NCBI RefSeq assembly: GCF_008763945.1
Contig: NZ_VTQH01000003.1
Location: 248,001 to 312,000 of the forward strand
Length of the DNA stretch: 64,000 nucleotides
Origin: Microbacterium testaceum StLB037
GTDB taxonomy: Bacteria; Actinomycetota; Actinomycetes; Actinomycetales; Microbacteriaceae
Direction of reading: 5' to 3'
How positions within the stretch are numbered: the first letter of the stretch is position 1; every line of letters starts with the position of its first letter. Below the pieces are notes generated by a model, which worked only from the letters and a program-made list of their open reading frames with translations, searched no databases and was not told the DNA's origin. The position numbers and the translations under genes were made by a program. Positions 8,884-16,386 of the stretch are shown one piece after another.

Positions 8884-9840
8884 TCAGTCGTCGCTGACGC
8901 TCAGCACGATCTTCCCGCGTGTGTGGCCGCGCTCGAGCTCGGTGTGCGCGGCGGCGGCGTCGGCGAGTTCGAAGACGTGCTCGACGTACACGCGCACCGC
9001 GCCCGACTCGAGCAGCCGGGTGATCGTCGCGAGAGCCCCGCCGTCGGGGATCGTCTTGTAATCGGTGGAACGGATGCCGCGCTCTGCGGCCGCCTCTCGG
9101 AAGCCGGGCCATGCCCCGGTGGGCACTTCGATGAGCAGTCCGCCGGGTCGCAGCACCTCGAGGGAACGCGTGCCGGTGTCGTCGGAGACGTTGCCGATGA
9201 GGTCGATGACCACGTCGACGTCGGAGACCGCCTCTTCGAACCGCGTCGAGGTGTAGTCGATGACCTCGGCGGCCCCCAGCTCGCGGAGCCAGTCGAGATT
9301 GCGCGGCGACCCGGTCGCGATGACGTGAGCGCCGAAGTAGGCGGCGAACTGCACCGCGAAGTGGCCGACGCCGCCGCTGCCCGCGTGCACGAGAATGCGC
9401 TGGCCCTGGTGGGCGAGGGCGGTCTCGACGACGAGGCCCCAGGCGGTGAGGGCCGCGACCGGGACCCCCGCCGCCTCGACGTGCGAGAGGGACGCGGGCT
9501 TGCGCGCGAGCGACAGGGTGGGCACCACGACGTACTCCGCGTACGACCCGCTCGTGCGGGGGACCGTCGCCATGCCGTAGACCTCGGTGCCCACCGGGAA
9601 CGGGTGCGCGTCGAAGGGAGCGCGGACGACGACGCCGCTCACATCGAGGCCGAGAACGGCCGGCCATGACGAGATGCCGCCGGAGAGTCCCCGCCCCGCG
9701 CGGGTCTTCGCGTCGATCGGGTTGATGCCGGCCGCCACCACCCGCACGAGGACCTCGCTGAGCACCGGGGTGGGAACCGCGACCTCGGCGAGGTGCAGGG
9801 CGTCGGCGCTCCCCGGCGCGTCGAGGACGACCGCGCGCAT
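8884..9840 (-). CDS. Zinc-free NADP-dependent quinone oxidoreductase-like (MDR family)
   Basis: 318 residues from the ATG at 9840, where the family alignment begins (MRAVVLDAPGSADALHLAEV). The frame continues 41 codons upstream, but that part looks non-coding. The fold is the medium-chain dehydrogenase/reductase type: a GroES-like N-terminus, and a Rossmann motif AGSGGVGHFAVQFA at 153-166. I see no cysteine in the protein, so catalytic zinc is absent, as in quinone oxidoreductases. The substrate is unknown. No obvious operon partner. Confidence 0.9.
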   Translation of the reverse strand: MRAVVLDAPGSADALHLAEVAVPTPVLSEVLVRVVAAGINPIDAKTRAGRGLSGGISSWPAVLGLDVSGVVVRAPFDAHPFPVGTEVYGMATVPRTSGSYAEYVVVPTLSLARKPASLSHVEAAGVPVAALTAWGLVVETALAHQGQRILVHAGSGGVGHFAVQFAAYFGAHVIATGSPRNLDWLRELGAAEVIDYTSTRFEEAVSDVDVVIDLIGNVSDDTGTRSLEVLRPGGLLIEVPTGAWPGFREAAAERGIRSTDYKTIPDGGALATITRLLESGAVRVYVEHVFELADAAAAHTELERGHTRGKIVLSVSDD

Positions 9841-10041
9841 CGTGTCGGGCACCGGGGGAGCGGGCTGGAGGGCGGTCTCGGGACGCGTCGATCGAAATCT
9901 CAACGGGCGCTCACTCTCGCTGCGGTCGGTGCGCGGCGGCCTCGCCGCGATCCCCTCAGTCAACCCCGGGATTGTCTCGGCGGTGTTACGCCTCGGTCAC
10001 CGTGTCGCGAAGCCCGATCCCGGCGCCCCGAGGCAGCGGGG

Positions 10042-10515
10042 TCAGTCGCGGACGGGGACCTCGCCCACGGCGAGGGCGTGCAGCAGCGTCGACAGGTGCC
10101 GGATGTCGTCGATCGTCCAATCGGCGATGGCCTCGAACAGGCGGCTCTCGTGGGGCGCACGCGCCTCCGCCAAGCGGGAGTGACCCAGCTCGGTGACAGC
10201 GATCAGCCGGGAACGGCGATCGTTCGGATCGGGGGTGCGGGTGACCAGGCCGAGGTCTTCGAGCTCGGTGATCGACCGGCTGAGAAAGCCCTTGTCGGCG
10301 GCGAGACGCTCGGCCAGGGCCGACAGGGTGAGCGGGCCGAAGCGGCTCACCACGGACAGGGCCTTGAACGTCGCCGGCAGCATCCCGGGGCTCACGCGTT
10401 CCGCCGCCTCGGAGACGAAGCGGCGGAACACGGTCATGAGCTCCGAGAACGACGACTCGAGGGCCTGCACGGCCTCGCGGCGCTCGTCGTCCTTTTCGCT
10501 CGTCACGTCAGCCAT
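10042..10515 (-). CDS. MarR-family transcriptional regulator
   Basis: 157 residues from the ATG at 10515. The winged-helix region reads LTLSALAERLAADKGFLSRSITELEDLGLVTRTPDPNDRRSRL, a classic MarR motif with the DNDRR-type wing. The start overlaps the end of the upstream efflux gene by 8 bp (ATGGCTGA), so the two are translationally coupled. It most likely represses this operon through the two TTGAC-N4-GTCAA sites at 12257-12299, being released by a drug-like ligand. Confidence 0.93.
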   Translation of the reverse strand: MADVTSEKDDERREAVQALESSFSELMTVFRRFVSEAAERVSPGMLPATFKALSVVSRFGPLTLSALAERLAADKGFLSRSITELEDLGLVTRTPDPNDRRSRLIAVTELGHSRLAEARAPHESRLFEAIADWTIDDIRHLSTLLHALAVGEVPVRD

Positions 10516-12202
10516 CCTCTCCCATCTCGGCGTCGCGGCGTGCGCGGCGCGAGGAACCGGCATCCTGTGTCGGAATGGTGCCGGTGGCCGAGAGCGTGGC
10601 CATGGCCTCGGGGACGGACACGGTGGCGAAGTCGGCCTCGCTGGCCGCGACGCGCTCGGTGGTGGTCATGCGAGTCAGCGGGCGGTTCGGCAGGAACAGG
10701 ATCGCGATGAGGCTGACCACCGCGACGGGCACGGCGATGAGGAACGAGTGCGCGATCGACTGCGCGTAGATGTCCTCGACGATGACGCGGACGCTCTCGG
10801 GGAGGGTCGACACCTGGGGGATGGCTCCCGACTGCAGGCTCTGCGCCACGGACGCGCCCTCGGCTCCGAGGCCCATGATCGCGGCCTTCAGATCGTCGGC
10901 GCGGTCGGTGAACAGGCTCGTCGCCATGCTCGCCAGCGCGGCACCCATGACCGAGACGCCGATCGTGCCGCCGAGGCTGCGGAAGAACGTCACTCCCGAG
11001 CTCGCCGCGCCCATCTGCGTGGGGTTCGCGGTGTTCTGGACCACCAGGACGAGGTTCTGCATCGTCATGCCGACTCCGGCGCCGAGCAGGGCCATGTAGA
11101 TCGAGACGAGGGCGAAGTTGGTGTCGTAGTGGATGGTCGACAGCAGGAACGAGCCCGCGATCAGCAGCACACCGCCGGTGATGAGGAACGGCTTCCAGTG
11201 GCCGTAGCGCGAGATGAGCGCGCCGACGACGATCGACGAGACCAGCAGGCCGCCGATCATCGGGATGGTCATGACGCCGGCCTCGGTGGGCGTGGCGCCA
11301 CGGGCCATCTGCATGTACTGGCTGAGGAACACCGAGGTGCCGAACATCGCCAGACCGGTCGCGATCGAGGCGATCGTGGCGAGGGTGAAGGTGGCGTCGC
11401 GGAACAGCGTCAGCGGCACGAGGGGCTCGGAGGAGCGGAGCTCGACGACGACGAAGAGGATCGCGGCGACCACGGCGCCGCCGACCATGAGCAGCGTCTC
11501 GGTGCTGGCCCATTCGAAGGTGCTGCCGGCGTTGGTGACCCAGATGAGCAGCAGCGACACGGCGGCCGAGAGCAGCACGATGCCGACGTAGTCGATCTTC
11601 ACGGTGCGCTTGGCCCGCGCCGGGAGGTGCAGCGTGCGCTGCTGGATGAGCAGGGCCGCGACGGCGAAGGGGAGGGCGACGAAGAAGTTCCAGCGCCAGC
11701 CGAACGCGTCGGTGATGACGCCGCCGAGCAACGGCCCGCCGACCGTGGCGACGGCCATGACCGCGCCGAACAGGCCCATGTAGCGACCGCGCTCACGGGG
11801 GCTGATGATGTCGGCCATGATGACCTGGCTGAGGGCGGCGAGACCGCCGGCGCCGAGGCCCTGGATCGCGCGGAAGGCGATCAGCATGTCGGTGTTCTGC
11901 GAGAACCCGGCGGCCGCGGTGGCGAGCACGAAGATCGCGATCGCGATCTGGATGAGCACCTTGCGGTTGAACAGGTCGGCGAGCTTGCCCCAGATGGGGG
12001 TCGAGATCGCGGTGGTCAGCAGGGTGGCGGTGATGACCCAGGTGTAGGCGTTCTGGTCGCCCGACAGGTCGTGCACGATGACGGGCAACGAGGTCGAGAC
12101 GACCGTCGAGGCGAGCATCGACACGAAGGTGCCGAGCAGCAGGCCGATCAGGGCCGGCAACACGCGCCGCTGAGCGGGCGCGTCGGAAGAGGTGGCTGTC
12201 AT
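10508..12202 (-). CDS. DHA2-family (EmrB/QacA) multidrug MFS transporter
   Basis: 564 residues with about 14 predicted membrane helices, the DHA2 pattern. Features include LGTFVSMLASTVVSTSLPVI in helix 1 and the motif GKLADLFNRKVLI after helix 2, followed by RAIQGLGAGG. The ATG at 12202 is preferred over the GTG at 12214 because GGAG sits six bases before the ATG. It exports hydrophobic compounds by proton antiport. It is co-transcribed with the overlapping MarR gene and preceded by two MarR-type operators. Confidence 0.93.
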   Translation of the reverse strand: MTATSSDAPAQRRVLPALIGLLLGTFVSMLASTVVSTSLPVIVHDLSGDQNAYTWVITATLLTTAISTPIWGKLADLFNRKVLIQIAIAIFVLATAAAGFSQNTDMLIAFRAIQGLGAGGLAALSQVIMADIISPRERGRYMGLFGAVMAVATVGGPLLGGVITDAFGWRWNFFVALPFAVAALLIQQRTLHLPARAKRTVKIDYVGIVLLSAAVSLLLIWVTNAGSTFEWASTETLLMVGGAVVAAILFVVVELRSSEPLVPLTLFRDATFTLATIASIATGLAMFGTSVFLSQYMQMARGATPTEAGVMTIPMIGGLLVSSIVVGALISRYGHWKPFLITGGVLLIAGSFLLSTIHYDTNFALVSIYMALLGAGVGMTMQNLVLVVQNTANPTQMGAASSGVTFFRSLGGTIGVSVMGAALASMATSLFTDRADDLKAAIMGLGAEGASVAQSLQSGAIPQVSTLPESVRVIVEDIYAQSIAHSFLIAVPVAVVSLIAILFLPNRPLTRMTTTERVAASEADFATVSVPEAMATLSATGTIPTQDAGSSRRARRDAEMGEDG

Positions 12203-12256
12203 GCGGAGCTCCACGAAGAAGGGGGACGGATGCCGCGACGACGATGGCGCGATTGG

Positions 12257-12299
12257 TTGACTGATGTCAACGATACGCCTGTTGCTTGACTTGCGTCAA
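12257..12299 (-). promoter_or_regulatory. Tandem MarR-type operators upstream of the efflux operon
   Basis: Two perfect inverted repeats share the form TTGAC-N4-GTCAA. The first is 12257-12270 (extended to GTTGACTGATGTCAAC at 12256-12271); the second is 12286-12299. Their centres are 29 bp apart, nearly three helical turns, so both would present on roughly the same face. They sit 55-100 bp before the efflux start, where autoregulatory MarR sites are expected. Confidence 0.75.
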
Positions 12300-12302
12300 C
12301 TA

Positions 12303-12983
12303 TTAATCGAGGAGCGCGAGAGCGCGGTACAGCTCCGTGGGTTCGGGGCGAACGGGTTCGGGGCGCGGCTGGCGCGCCTCCATGGTGCGGCGGTAGAGCT
12401 CGTCGATGAGAGAGGTCGCCAGACCCACGAGCTTCGCGATCTCGCGATCATCCCTGTCGATCCACTGGCACCGCGGCTCGTCGTGCAGGGGGATGAAACC
12501 GTCGTGCTGCTCCCACGCCACGAGGGTGCGCTCGGCGCCGAGCACGTGCTGCTGCCACCAGATCTGACGCATGTACGTCTTGGGGATCGAACGCCACGCC
12601 TTGTTGGTCGTCTTGATCTCGGCGAGCACGATGCGCCCCTCGCCGTCGACGACCACGCCGTCGGGGGTCGCGAGGTGACGCTTCTCGACGACCGCGTGAT
12701 ACAGGGCGGAAGAGGGGCGGATGCCATGGGTCGCCGCCACCCACGCGGCGATCTCGGGCTCGCGACGACGACCGTGGGCCGTGAAGGCGTTGCCCGAGAA
12801 GTTCGAGCCCATGAGCTTGGCATCCGCCGCTCTCGAGATCGCGTTGGCGCTGGTGAGCGTCGCGACATCGGTGGCGGTAATGCCGCGGGAGCGCGCGCGG
12901 ATCCAGGCGACGCGGTCGCGCGAGTCGGCGACGATCCGGGCGTCGAGGTCGGCGCTGCGGGAGGCGACGAGCTCGGGGGACAT
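12303..12983 (-). CDS. YqaJ-like recombinase/exonuclease domain protein
   Basis: 226 residues from the ATG at 12983. The lambda-exonuclease-like YqaJ core is visible: TATDVATLTSAN near 37, NAFTAHGRRREPEIAAW with an acidic residue near 75, ATPDGVVVDGEG with D108, and VLAEIKTT with E122 and K124. It then has a helical WWQQHVLGAERTLVAW segment. Such nucleases degrade duplex DNA in phage recombination systems or act in repair. Here it stands alone with no phage genes and no single-strand annealing partner. It is close to the efflux operon, but the operators lie between them. Confidence 0.85.
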   Translation of the reverse strand: MSPELVASRSADLDARIVADSRDRVAWIRARSRGITATDVATLTSANAISRAADAKLMGSNFSGNAFTAHGRRREPEIAAWVAATHGIRPSSALYHAVVEKRHLATPDGVVVDGEGRIVLAEIKTTNKAWRSIPKTYMRQIWWQQHVLGAERTLVAWEQHDGFIPLHDEPRCQWIDRDDREIAKLVGLATSLIDELYRRTMEARQPRPEPVRPEPTELYRALALLD

Positions 12984-13059
12984 GCGTTCGACCCTAACCC
13001 CGACGGCCCGTGGATCGCATGCGAGGGGCGGCGCGTCGGCATCCGGGGTCTTGTGGTCG

Positions 13060-13076
13060 AGGTAAGGGCGACCTAA
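13060..13076 (+). promoter_or_regulatory. DtxR/IdeR-type iron box
   Basis: AGGTAAGGGCGACCTAA matches 14 of 17 positions of the actinobacterial iron box AGGTAAGGCTAACCTAA. It ends 9 bp before the ATG of the siderophore-interacting protein gene, a position that would block transcription or initiation when iron is plentiful. Confidence 0.65.
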
Positions 13077-13085
13077 GTTGTGTCC

Positions 13086-13487
13086 ATGAGTTCGGATCCC
13101 TCCCTGCTGCGCCGCCCCGACGGCGGTCGCTGGTGCGACCTCGAGGGGGCCGTGCTGCTGGGCGGTGACGCGCGGAACATCTCCGAGATGCGGCGCATCG
13201 CCGCGGCCCTGTCTCCCGGGGCGCACGCGACCGTGCTCGTCGAGATCCGCGGCGCGGGCGAGGTCGAGGCGTTCGACGCCCCCTCGGCTCGGGTGAGCTG
13301 GCTCGACCGCACGCGCGACGGCGAGCTGCGTCCGCGCGGGGAGAGGCTCGCGACGGCGATCCACGCGTGGTGCGCCGAGTGGGCCTGCGGCGAGGCGCCG
13401 GTGTGCACGGTATGGCTCGGCGCCCGGACCCCCTCGCGCATCGTGCGGATGACCCGGGCGATGCTGCCGGAGGCGCGGGTGTCCTGA
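13086..13487 (+). CDS. Siderophore-interacting protein (SIP) domain protein, short form
   Basis: 133 residues. The pattern AVLLGGDARNISEMRRIAAALSPGAHATVLVEIRGAGEVEAF followed by VSWLDR corresponds to the NAD(P)H-binding C-terminal half of ViuB-like ferric-siderophore reductases. The FAD-binding N-terminal half is missing, so this is a stand-alone SIP domain rather than a complete reductase. The DtxR/IdeR-type box immediately upstream supports a role in iron acquisition. Start ATG at 13086; a GTG six bases earlier is possible. Confidence 0.8.
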   Translation: MSSDPSLLRRPDGGRWCDLEGAVLLGGDARNISEMRRIAAALSPGAHATVLVEIRGAGEVEAFDAPSARVSWLDRTRDGELRPRGERLATAIHAWCAEWACGEAPVCTVWLGARTPSRIVRMTRAMLPEARVS

Positions 13488-13507
13488 GGGGGCGCGCGCC
13501 GCGAGGG

Positions 13508-13595
13508 ATTCGCGAGATGACCGGGGATTCGCGACATGACCGGGGATGCGCCGTCATGGCGGGTCCTCTCGGCGAACGGCGGTCGTCTCGGCGAG
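13508..13595. repeat. Nested palindrome, family B copy 1
   Basis: Degenerate four-unit palindrome. The units are GAGATGACC (13514), GACATGACC (13533), GGTCCTCTC (13562) and GGTCGTCTC (13581). The two units in each arm are again exactly 19 bp apart and the inner distance is 29 bp. It lies upstream of the second DUF559 gene. The rest of 13488-13686 shows only an imperfect GC-rich inverted repeat (ACAGCCG / CGGCTGT, 13623-13648). Confidence 0.75.
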
Positions 13596-13686
13596 GGTCG
13601 CGGGCGCTGAGGGGATTCCTGCACAGCCGTCGACGGGAGCCGGCTGTCCACGGATCGAGGCGGTAGGCGAGCGGGCAAGCGTCAGG

Positions 13687-14691
13687 ATGCCTGAGCATCG
13701 GGGAATGCGATGGGAGCAGCTGGGGTGGGGCGCCGATTTCGGGTTGTACTCGCGCGAGCAGCTGCTCTCTCGTGGCGTGCCCGCGGGCGTTCTGTCACTG
13801 GCGTCGAAAGAGGGCCCGTGGCTTCGTCTGCAGCCGGGCGTCTACGTCGAGCGCACGGCGTATCTCGCGCGGCTTCCCGCCGAGCGGCACCGGGTCGCCG
13901 TCGAGGCTGCCATGTCGGCGACGCGCGGGGGGTTCGCGGTGGTGTCTCACACGTCTGCGGCTGTCGTCCACGGACTGCCGCAGTACCGCTTCGCTGACCG
14001 TCCGGTGGAGGTGACGCTCGCGGGTGCGATCGGAGGGTCGAGTCGCGCCGGCCTCCGGCGACATCTCGACGCACTCCCCGACGACGACGTCGTGACGATC
14101 GAGGGCATCGCATGCACGAGCCTGGACCGCACGGTGTTCGACATCGCGCGCACGGCCCCTCTCGAGATGTCGCTCACGTGCGCCGACGCGGCGCTGAGGC
14201 GTGAGGTGGTGTCGTCGCGGCGATTCGACGCCAATGCCCAAGAGGCGTGGCGCGATCGCATGCGGGAGCGCGCGGGTCGCGCAGCCGGGTCGCGTGGCAT
14301 CCGCCGGGCGCGCGAGGTCATTGAGTTCGCCGACGGGCGGGCAGAACTCCCCGGCGAAAGTGTCAGTCGGCTGCAGTTGCACCGCATCGGGTTCCGGGAG
14401 ATCGACCTGCAGGTTGCCGTCGCGGGACCTCAGGGTTCTGCGTACTACGTCGACATCGGGCTTCGCGACGTGCGGACGTTCTGGGAGTTTGACGGCGAGG
14501 TCAAGTACAGGGATGCCGCGATGCGCGGCGGCCGGTCGATCGAGACCGTCCTGCTCGACGAGAAGCGCCGCGAGGACTGGATCCGCGGAACGACCCATTG
14601 GCGCCTCTGCCGAGGCGGGTTCGGCGACATCCGCACGCCCGAGACGCTCGCCGCTCGGCTCGCCTCCTTCGGCGTCCGCCCGCCCCGCTGA
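13687..14691 (+). CDS. AbiEi-like / DUF559 (PD-(D/E)XK nuclease-like) protein 2
   Basis: 334 residues. The architecture matches the gene at 860-1840. The N-terminal half is AbiEi-like (LQPGVYVERTAYL, VVSHTSAAVVHGLP, CTSLDRTVFDIART). The C-terminal domain is DUF559/Vsr-like: LPGESVSR (E224), YYVDIGLRDVRTFWEFDGEVKY (D256, E267, D269, K273) and DEKRREDWIRGTTHWRL (291-307). The two proteins are clearly diverged but share every motif, including Lys in place of the usual His. Family B palindromes bracket it (13508-13595 and 14750-14832). The start is ATG 13687; ATG 13705 is an alternative. Function is not established; DNA recognition of its own flanking repeats is my inference. Confidence 0.85.
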   Translation: MPEHRGMRWEQLGWGADFGLYSREQLLSRGVPAGVLSLASKEGPWLRLQPGVYVERTAYLARLPAERHRVAVEAAMSATRGGFAVVSHTSAAVVHGLPQYRFADRPVEVTLAGAIGGSSRAGLRRHLDALPDDDVVTIEGIACTSLDRTVFDIARTAPLEMSLTCADAALRREVVSSRRFDANAQEAWRDRMRERAGRAAGSRGIRRAREVIEFADGRAELPGESVSRLQLHRIGFREIDLQVAVAGPQGSAYYVDIGLRDVRTFWEFDGEVKYRDAAMRGGRSIETVLLDEKRREDWIRGTTHWRLCRGGFGDIRTPETLAARLASFGVRPPR

Positions 14692-14749
14692 TCCCACGAC
14701 CTCATGCGTGCCGTCCGTCGCAGCCCGGGGTCTGCGCGAGCGGGCGGGA

Positions 14750-14832
14750 AGCCGAGATGACCGGCGATGCACGAGATGACCCGGGTTGCGCGGGAAACAC
14801 GCGTCATCTCGGTAAACGCGGGTCATCTGGGC
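14750..14832. repeat. Nested palindrome, family B copy 2
   Basis: The units are GAGATGACC at 14754 and 14773, then CGTCATCTC at 14802 and GGTCATCTG at 14821. In-arm spacing is 19 bp and inner distance 29 bp, identical to copy 1 at 13508-13595. It lies 60 bp after the stop of the second DUF559 gene. Nothing else is recognisable in 14692-14749. Confidence 0.85.
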
Positions 14833-14930
14833 GACGGGGTGGGGCGGGCGGGGGACGCGGCGGCGGGCGCGCGGGACGCGGTGGGCGACGGGGTGGGGCG
14901 GGGCGCGGCGGGCGCGGGCCGGGCGGGCGG
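14828..14930. repeat. G-rich tandem repeat upstream of the rplJ promoter
   Basis: TGGGCGACGGGGTGGGGCGG occurs at 14828 and again at 14882, a 54-bp period. The stretch is almost pure G and C with many GGG/GGGG runs on the plus strand, so it could form G-quadruplexes. It directly abuts the family B palindrome and precedes the rplJ -35 region. Confidence 0.6.
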
Positions 14931-14931
14931 A

Positions 14932-14961
14932 TTGGCGAGGGGGCGGGGGATCGGGTACAGT
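14932..14961 (+). promoter_or_regulatory. rplJ-rplL promoter
   Basis: TTGGCG (14932-14937) and TACAGT (14956-14961) form a -35/-10 pair with an 18-bp spacer. They lie about 200 bp ahead of rplJ, leaving room for the long leader typical of this operon. Confidence 0.6.
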
Positions 14962-14967
14962 GGGGGA

Positions 14968-15165
14968 CAAGCCAAAGACCGTCGGTCATCGTCGTGCGTG
15001 CACGTCGATCGAAGCGTCTGCTGAAAAGCGGAGGACCTACGCAGGTAAACGAAACTCTCCTGAGCTCCGTGCGCCTGCGCCGGAGCTCTTCTTTTTGTCC
15101 GGACCCCGGTGTCTTCGGCCGGCGCCCCGCCATCGCGGAGCGCCTCGTTCACACAAGGAGTGGCC
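14968..15165 (+). ncRNA. Ribosomal protein L10 leader with attenuator hairpin
   Basis: A leader of about 200 nt precedes rplJ. Near its middle GAGCTCCG (15062-15069) and CGGAGCTC (15081-15088) form a strong hairpin followed by TTCTTTTT, a textbook intrinsic terminator located 77 bp before the gene. L10(L12)4 binds rplJ leaders and represses the operon in many bacteria. The upstream GCGGAGGACCTACGCAGG segment may hold the protein-binding kink. The attenuation mechanism is inferred from layout. Confidence 0.6.
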
Positions 15166-15681
15166 ATGGCGCAGAAGGATGCATCGGTCGCCGAGCTCAC
15201 GAAGAACTTCGAGAGCTCGACCGCCGTTCTGCTGACCGAGTACCGCGGTCTGACGGTTGCCCAGCTCAAGCAGCTGCGCAACGACATCCGTCAGGACGCG
15301 GATTACGCCGTGGTGAAGAACACGCTGACCAAGATCGCCGCGGCTAACGCGGGGGTCACGGGACTGGACGACGAGCTCAAGGGCCCGTCTGCCATCGCGT
15401 TCGTGCACGGTGACCCTGTCGCCGTCGCGAAGAGCCTGCGTGCCTTCGCCAAGGCTAACCCTCAGCTCGTGGTGAAGGGCGGCTACTTCGATGGCGCCGC
15501 TCTGTCCGCGGATGAGGTCAACAAGCTCGCCGATCTCGAGAGCCGTGAAGTCCTGCTGGCGAAGCTCGCCGGTGCGATGAAGGCGACGATGACCAAGGCG
15601 GCATACGTCTTCCAGGCGCTTCCGTCGAAGGCCGTTCGCACGGTCGACGCGCTGCGCGAGAAGCAGGACACCGCGGCCTGA
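15166..15681 (+). CDS. rplJ: 50S ribosomal protein L10
   Basis: 171 residues, normal for L10, which anchors the L7/L12 stalk. The N-terminal rRNA-binding domain contains [20 protein letters not shown] and [12 protein letters not shown], and the C-terminal helix that binds L12 dimers ends the protein. The ATG at 15166 follows AAGGAG. It is followed 38 bp later by rplL, the invariant order. Confidence 0.97.
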   Translation: MAQKDASVAELTKNFESSTAVLLTEYRGLTVAQLKQLRNDIRQDADYAVVKNTLTKIAAANAGVTGLDDELKGPSAIAFVHGDPVAVAKSLRAFAKANPQLVVKGGYFDGAALSADEVNKLADLESREVLLAKLAGAMKATMTKAAYVFQALPSKAVRTVDALREKQDTAA

Positions 15682-15719
15682 CCCGGCCCGGATGATTAAC
15701 CCGATCAAGGAGATACAAC

Positions 15720-16106
15720 ATGGCTAAGCTCAGCACCGAAGAGCTGCTCGACGCGTTCAAGGAGCTCACCCTCATCGAGCTCTCCGAGTTCGTCAAGGCG
15801 TTCGAGGAGACCTTCGACGTCACCGCTGCCGCCCCCGTGGCCGTTGCCGGCCCCGCCGCCGGTGGCGCTGCCCCCGCCGAAGAGGCCGAGGAGAAGGACT
15901 CGTTCGACGTCGTCCTCGAGGCCGCCGGTGACAAGAAGATCCAGGTCATCAAGGTCGTCCGCGAGCTCACCTCGCTCGGCCTCGGCGAGGCCAAGGCCGT
16001 CGTCGATGGTGCTCCCAAGGCCGTGCTCGAGGGCGCGAACAAGGAGACCGCCGAGAAGGCCAAGGCTGCCCTCGAGGAGGCCGGCGCTTCGGTGACCCTG
16101 AAGTAG
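15720..16106 (+). CDS. rplL: 50S ribosomal protein L7/L12
   Basis: 128 residues. Three parts are visible: an N-terminal dimerisation helix pair (1-35), an Ala/Pro/Gly-rich hinge (about 36-58), and the conserved globular C-terminus with [21 protein letters not shown]. It recruits translational GTPases to the ribosome. The ATG at 15720 follows AAGGAG, and a terminator lies at 16134-16178. Confidence 0.98.
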   Translation: MAKLSTEELLDAFKELTLIELSEFVKAFEETFDVTAAAPVAVAGPAAGGAAPAEEAEEKDSFDVVLEAAGDKKIQVIKVVRELTSLGLGEAKAVVDGAPKAVLEGANKETAEKAKAALEEAGASVTLK

Positions 16107-16133
16107 TCACGCTTCTCGGTCGCTTCACGCGAT

Positions 16134-16178
16134 AAACGAGGACCCGGATGCCACTGGCATTCGGGTCCTCGTCGTTTC
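16134..16178 (+). terminator. Terminator of rplJ-rplL
   Basis: The arms AAACGAGGACCCGGATGCCA and TGGCATTCGGGTCCTCGTCG pair almost fully and end in GTTT. The stem contains the GGATGCC/GGCATTC core seen in other terminators of this window. The remaining 200 bp to the next gene shows no other clear signal. Confidence 0.85.
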
Positions 16179-16386
16179 GGGCCGAGATCGGGAATTGTGT
16201 AAACCTCCACGCGGCGGTCGCAGCCGGTCGGTGAGACCGGGTTCCATGAGTCGGGGGACCGATGTTCATCAGATCGAAACGAAGAAGTCTGGGAAAAAGG
16301 TATGCGGATCGTTTACGGTCGTTGAGACCCCCCGTCGATCCCCCACCTCCCGACGTCGCCTCGCGCACGCCGGTACTTGGAGACCC

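Noticed and set aside
12303..12983. YqaJ-type nuclease as sign of a prophage
   Set aside because: No integrase, structural, lysis or single-strand annealing genes lie nearby, and the neighbours are ordinary chromosomal genes.
16129..16138. GCGATAAACG shared with family A palindromes downstream of rplL
   Set aside because: Only the first ten bases match; the rest forms a normal terminator stem without the double AAACGC units.
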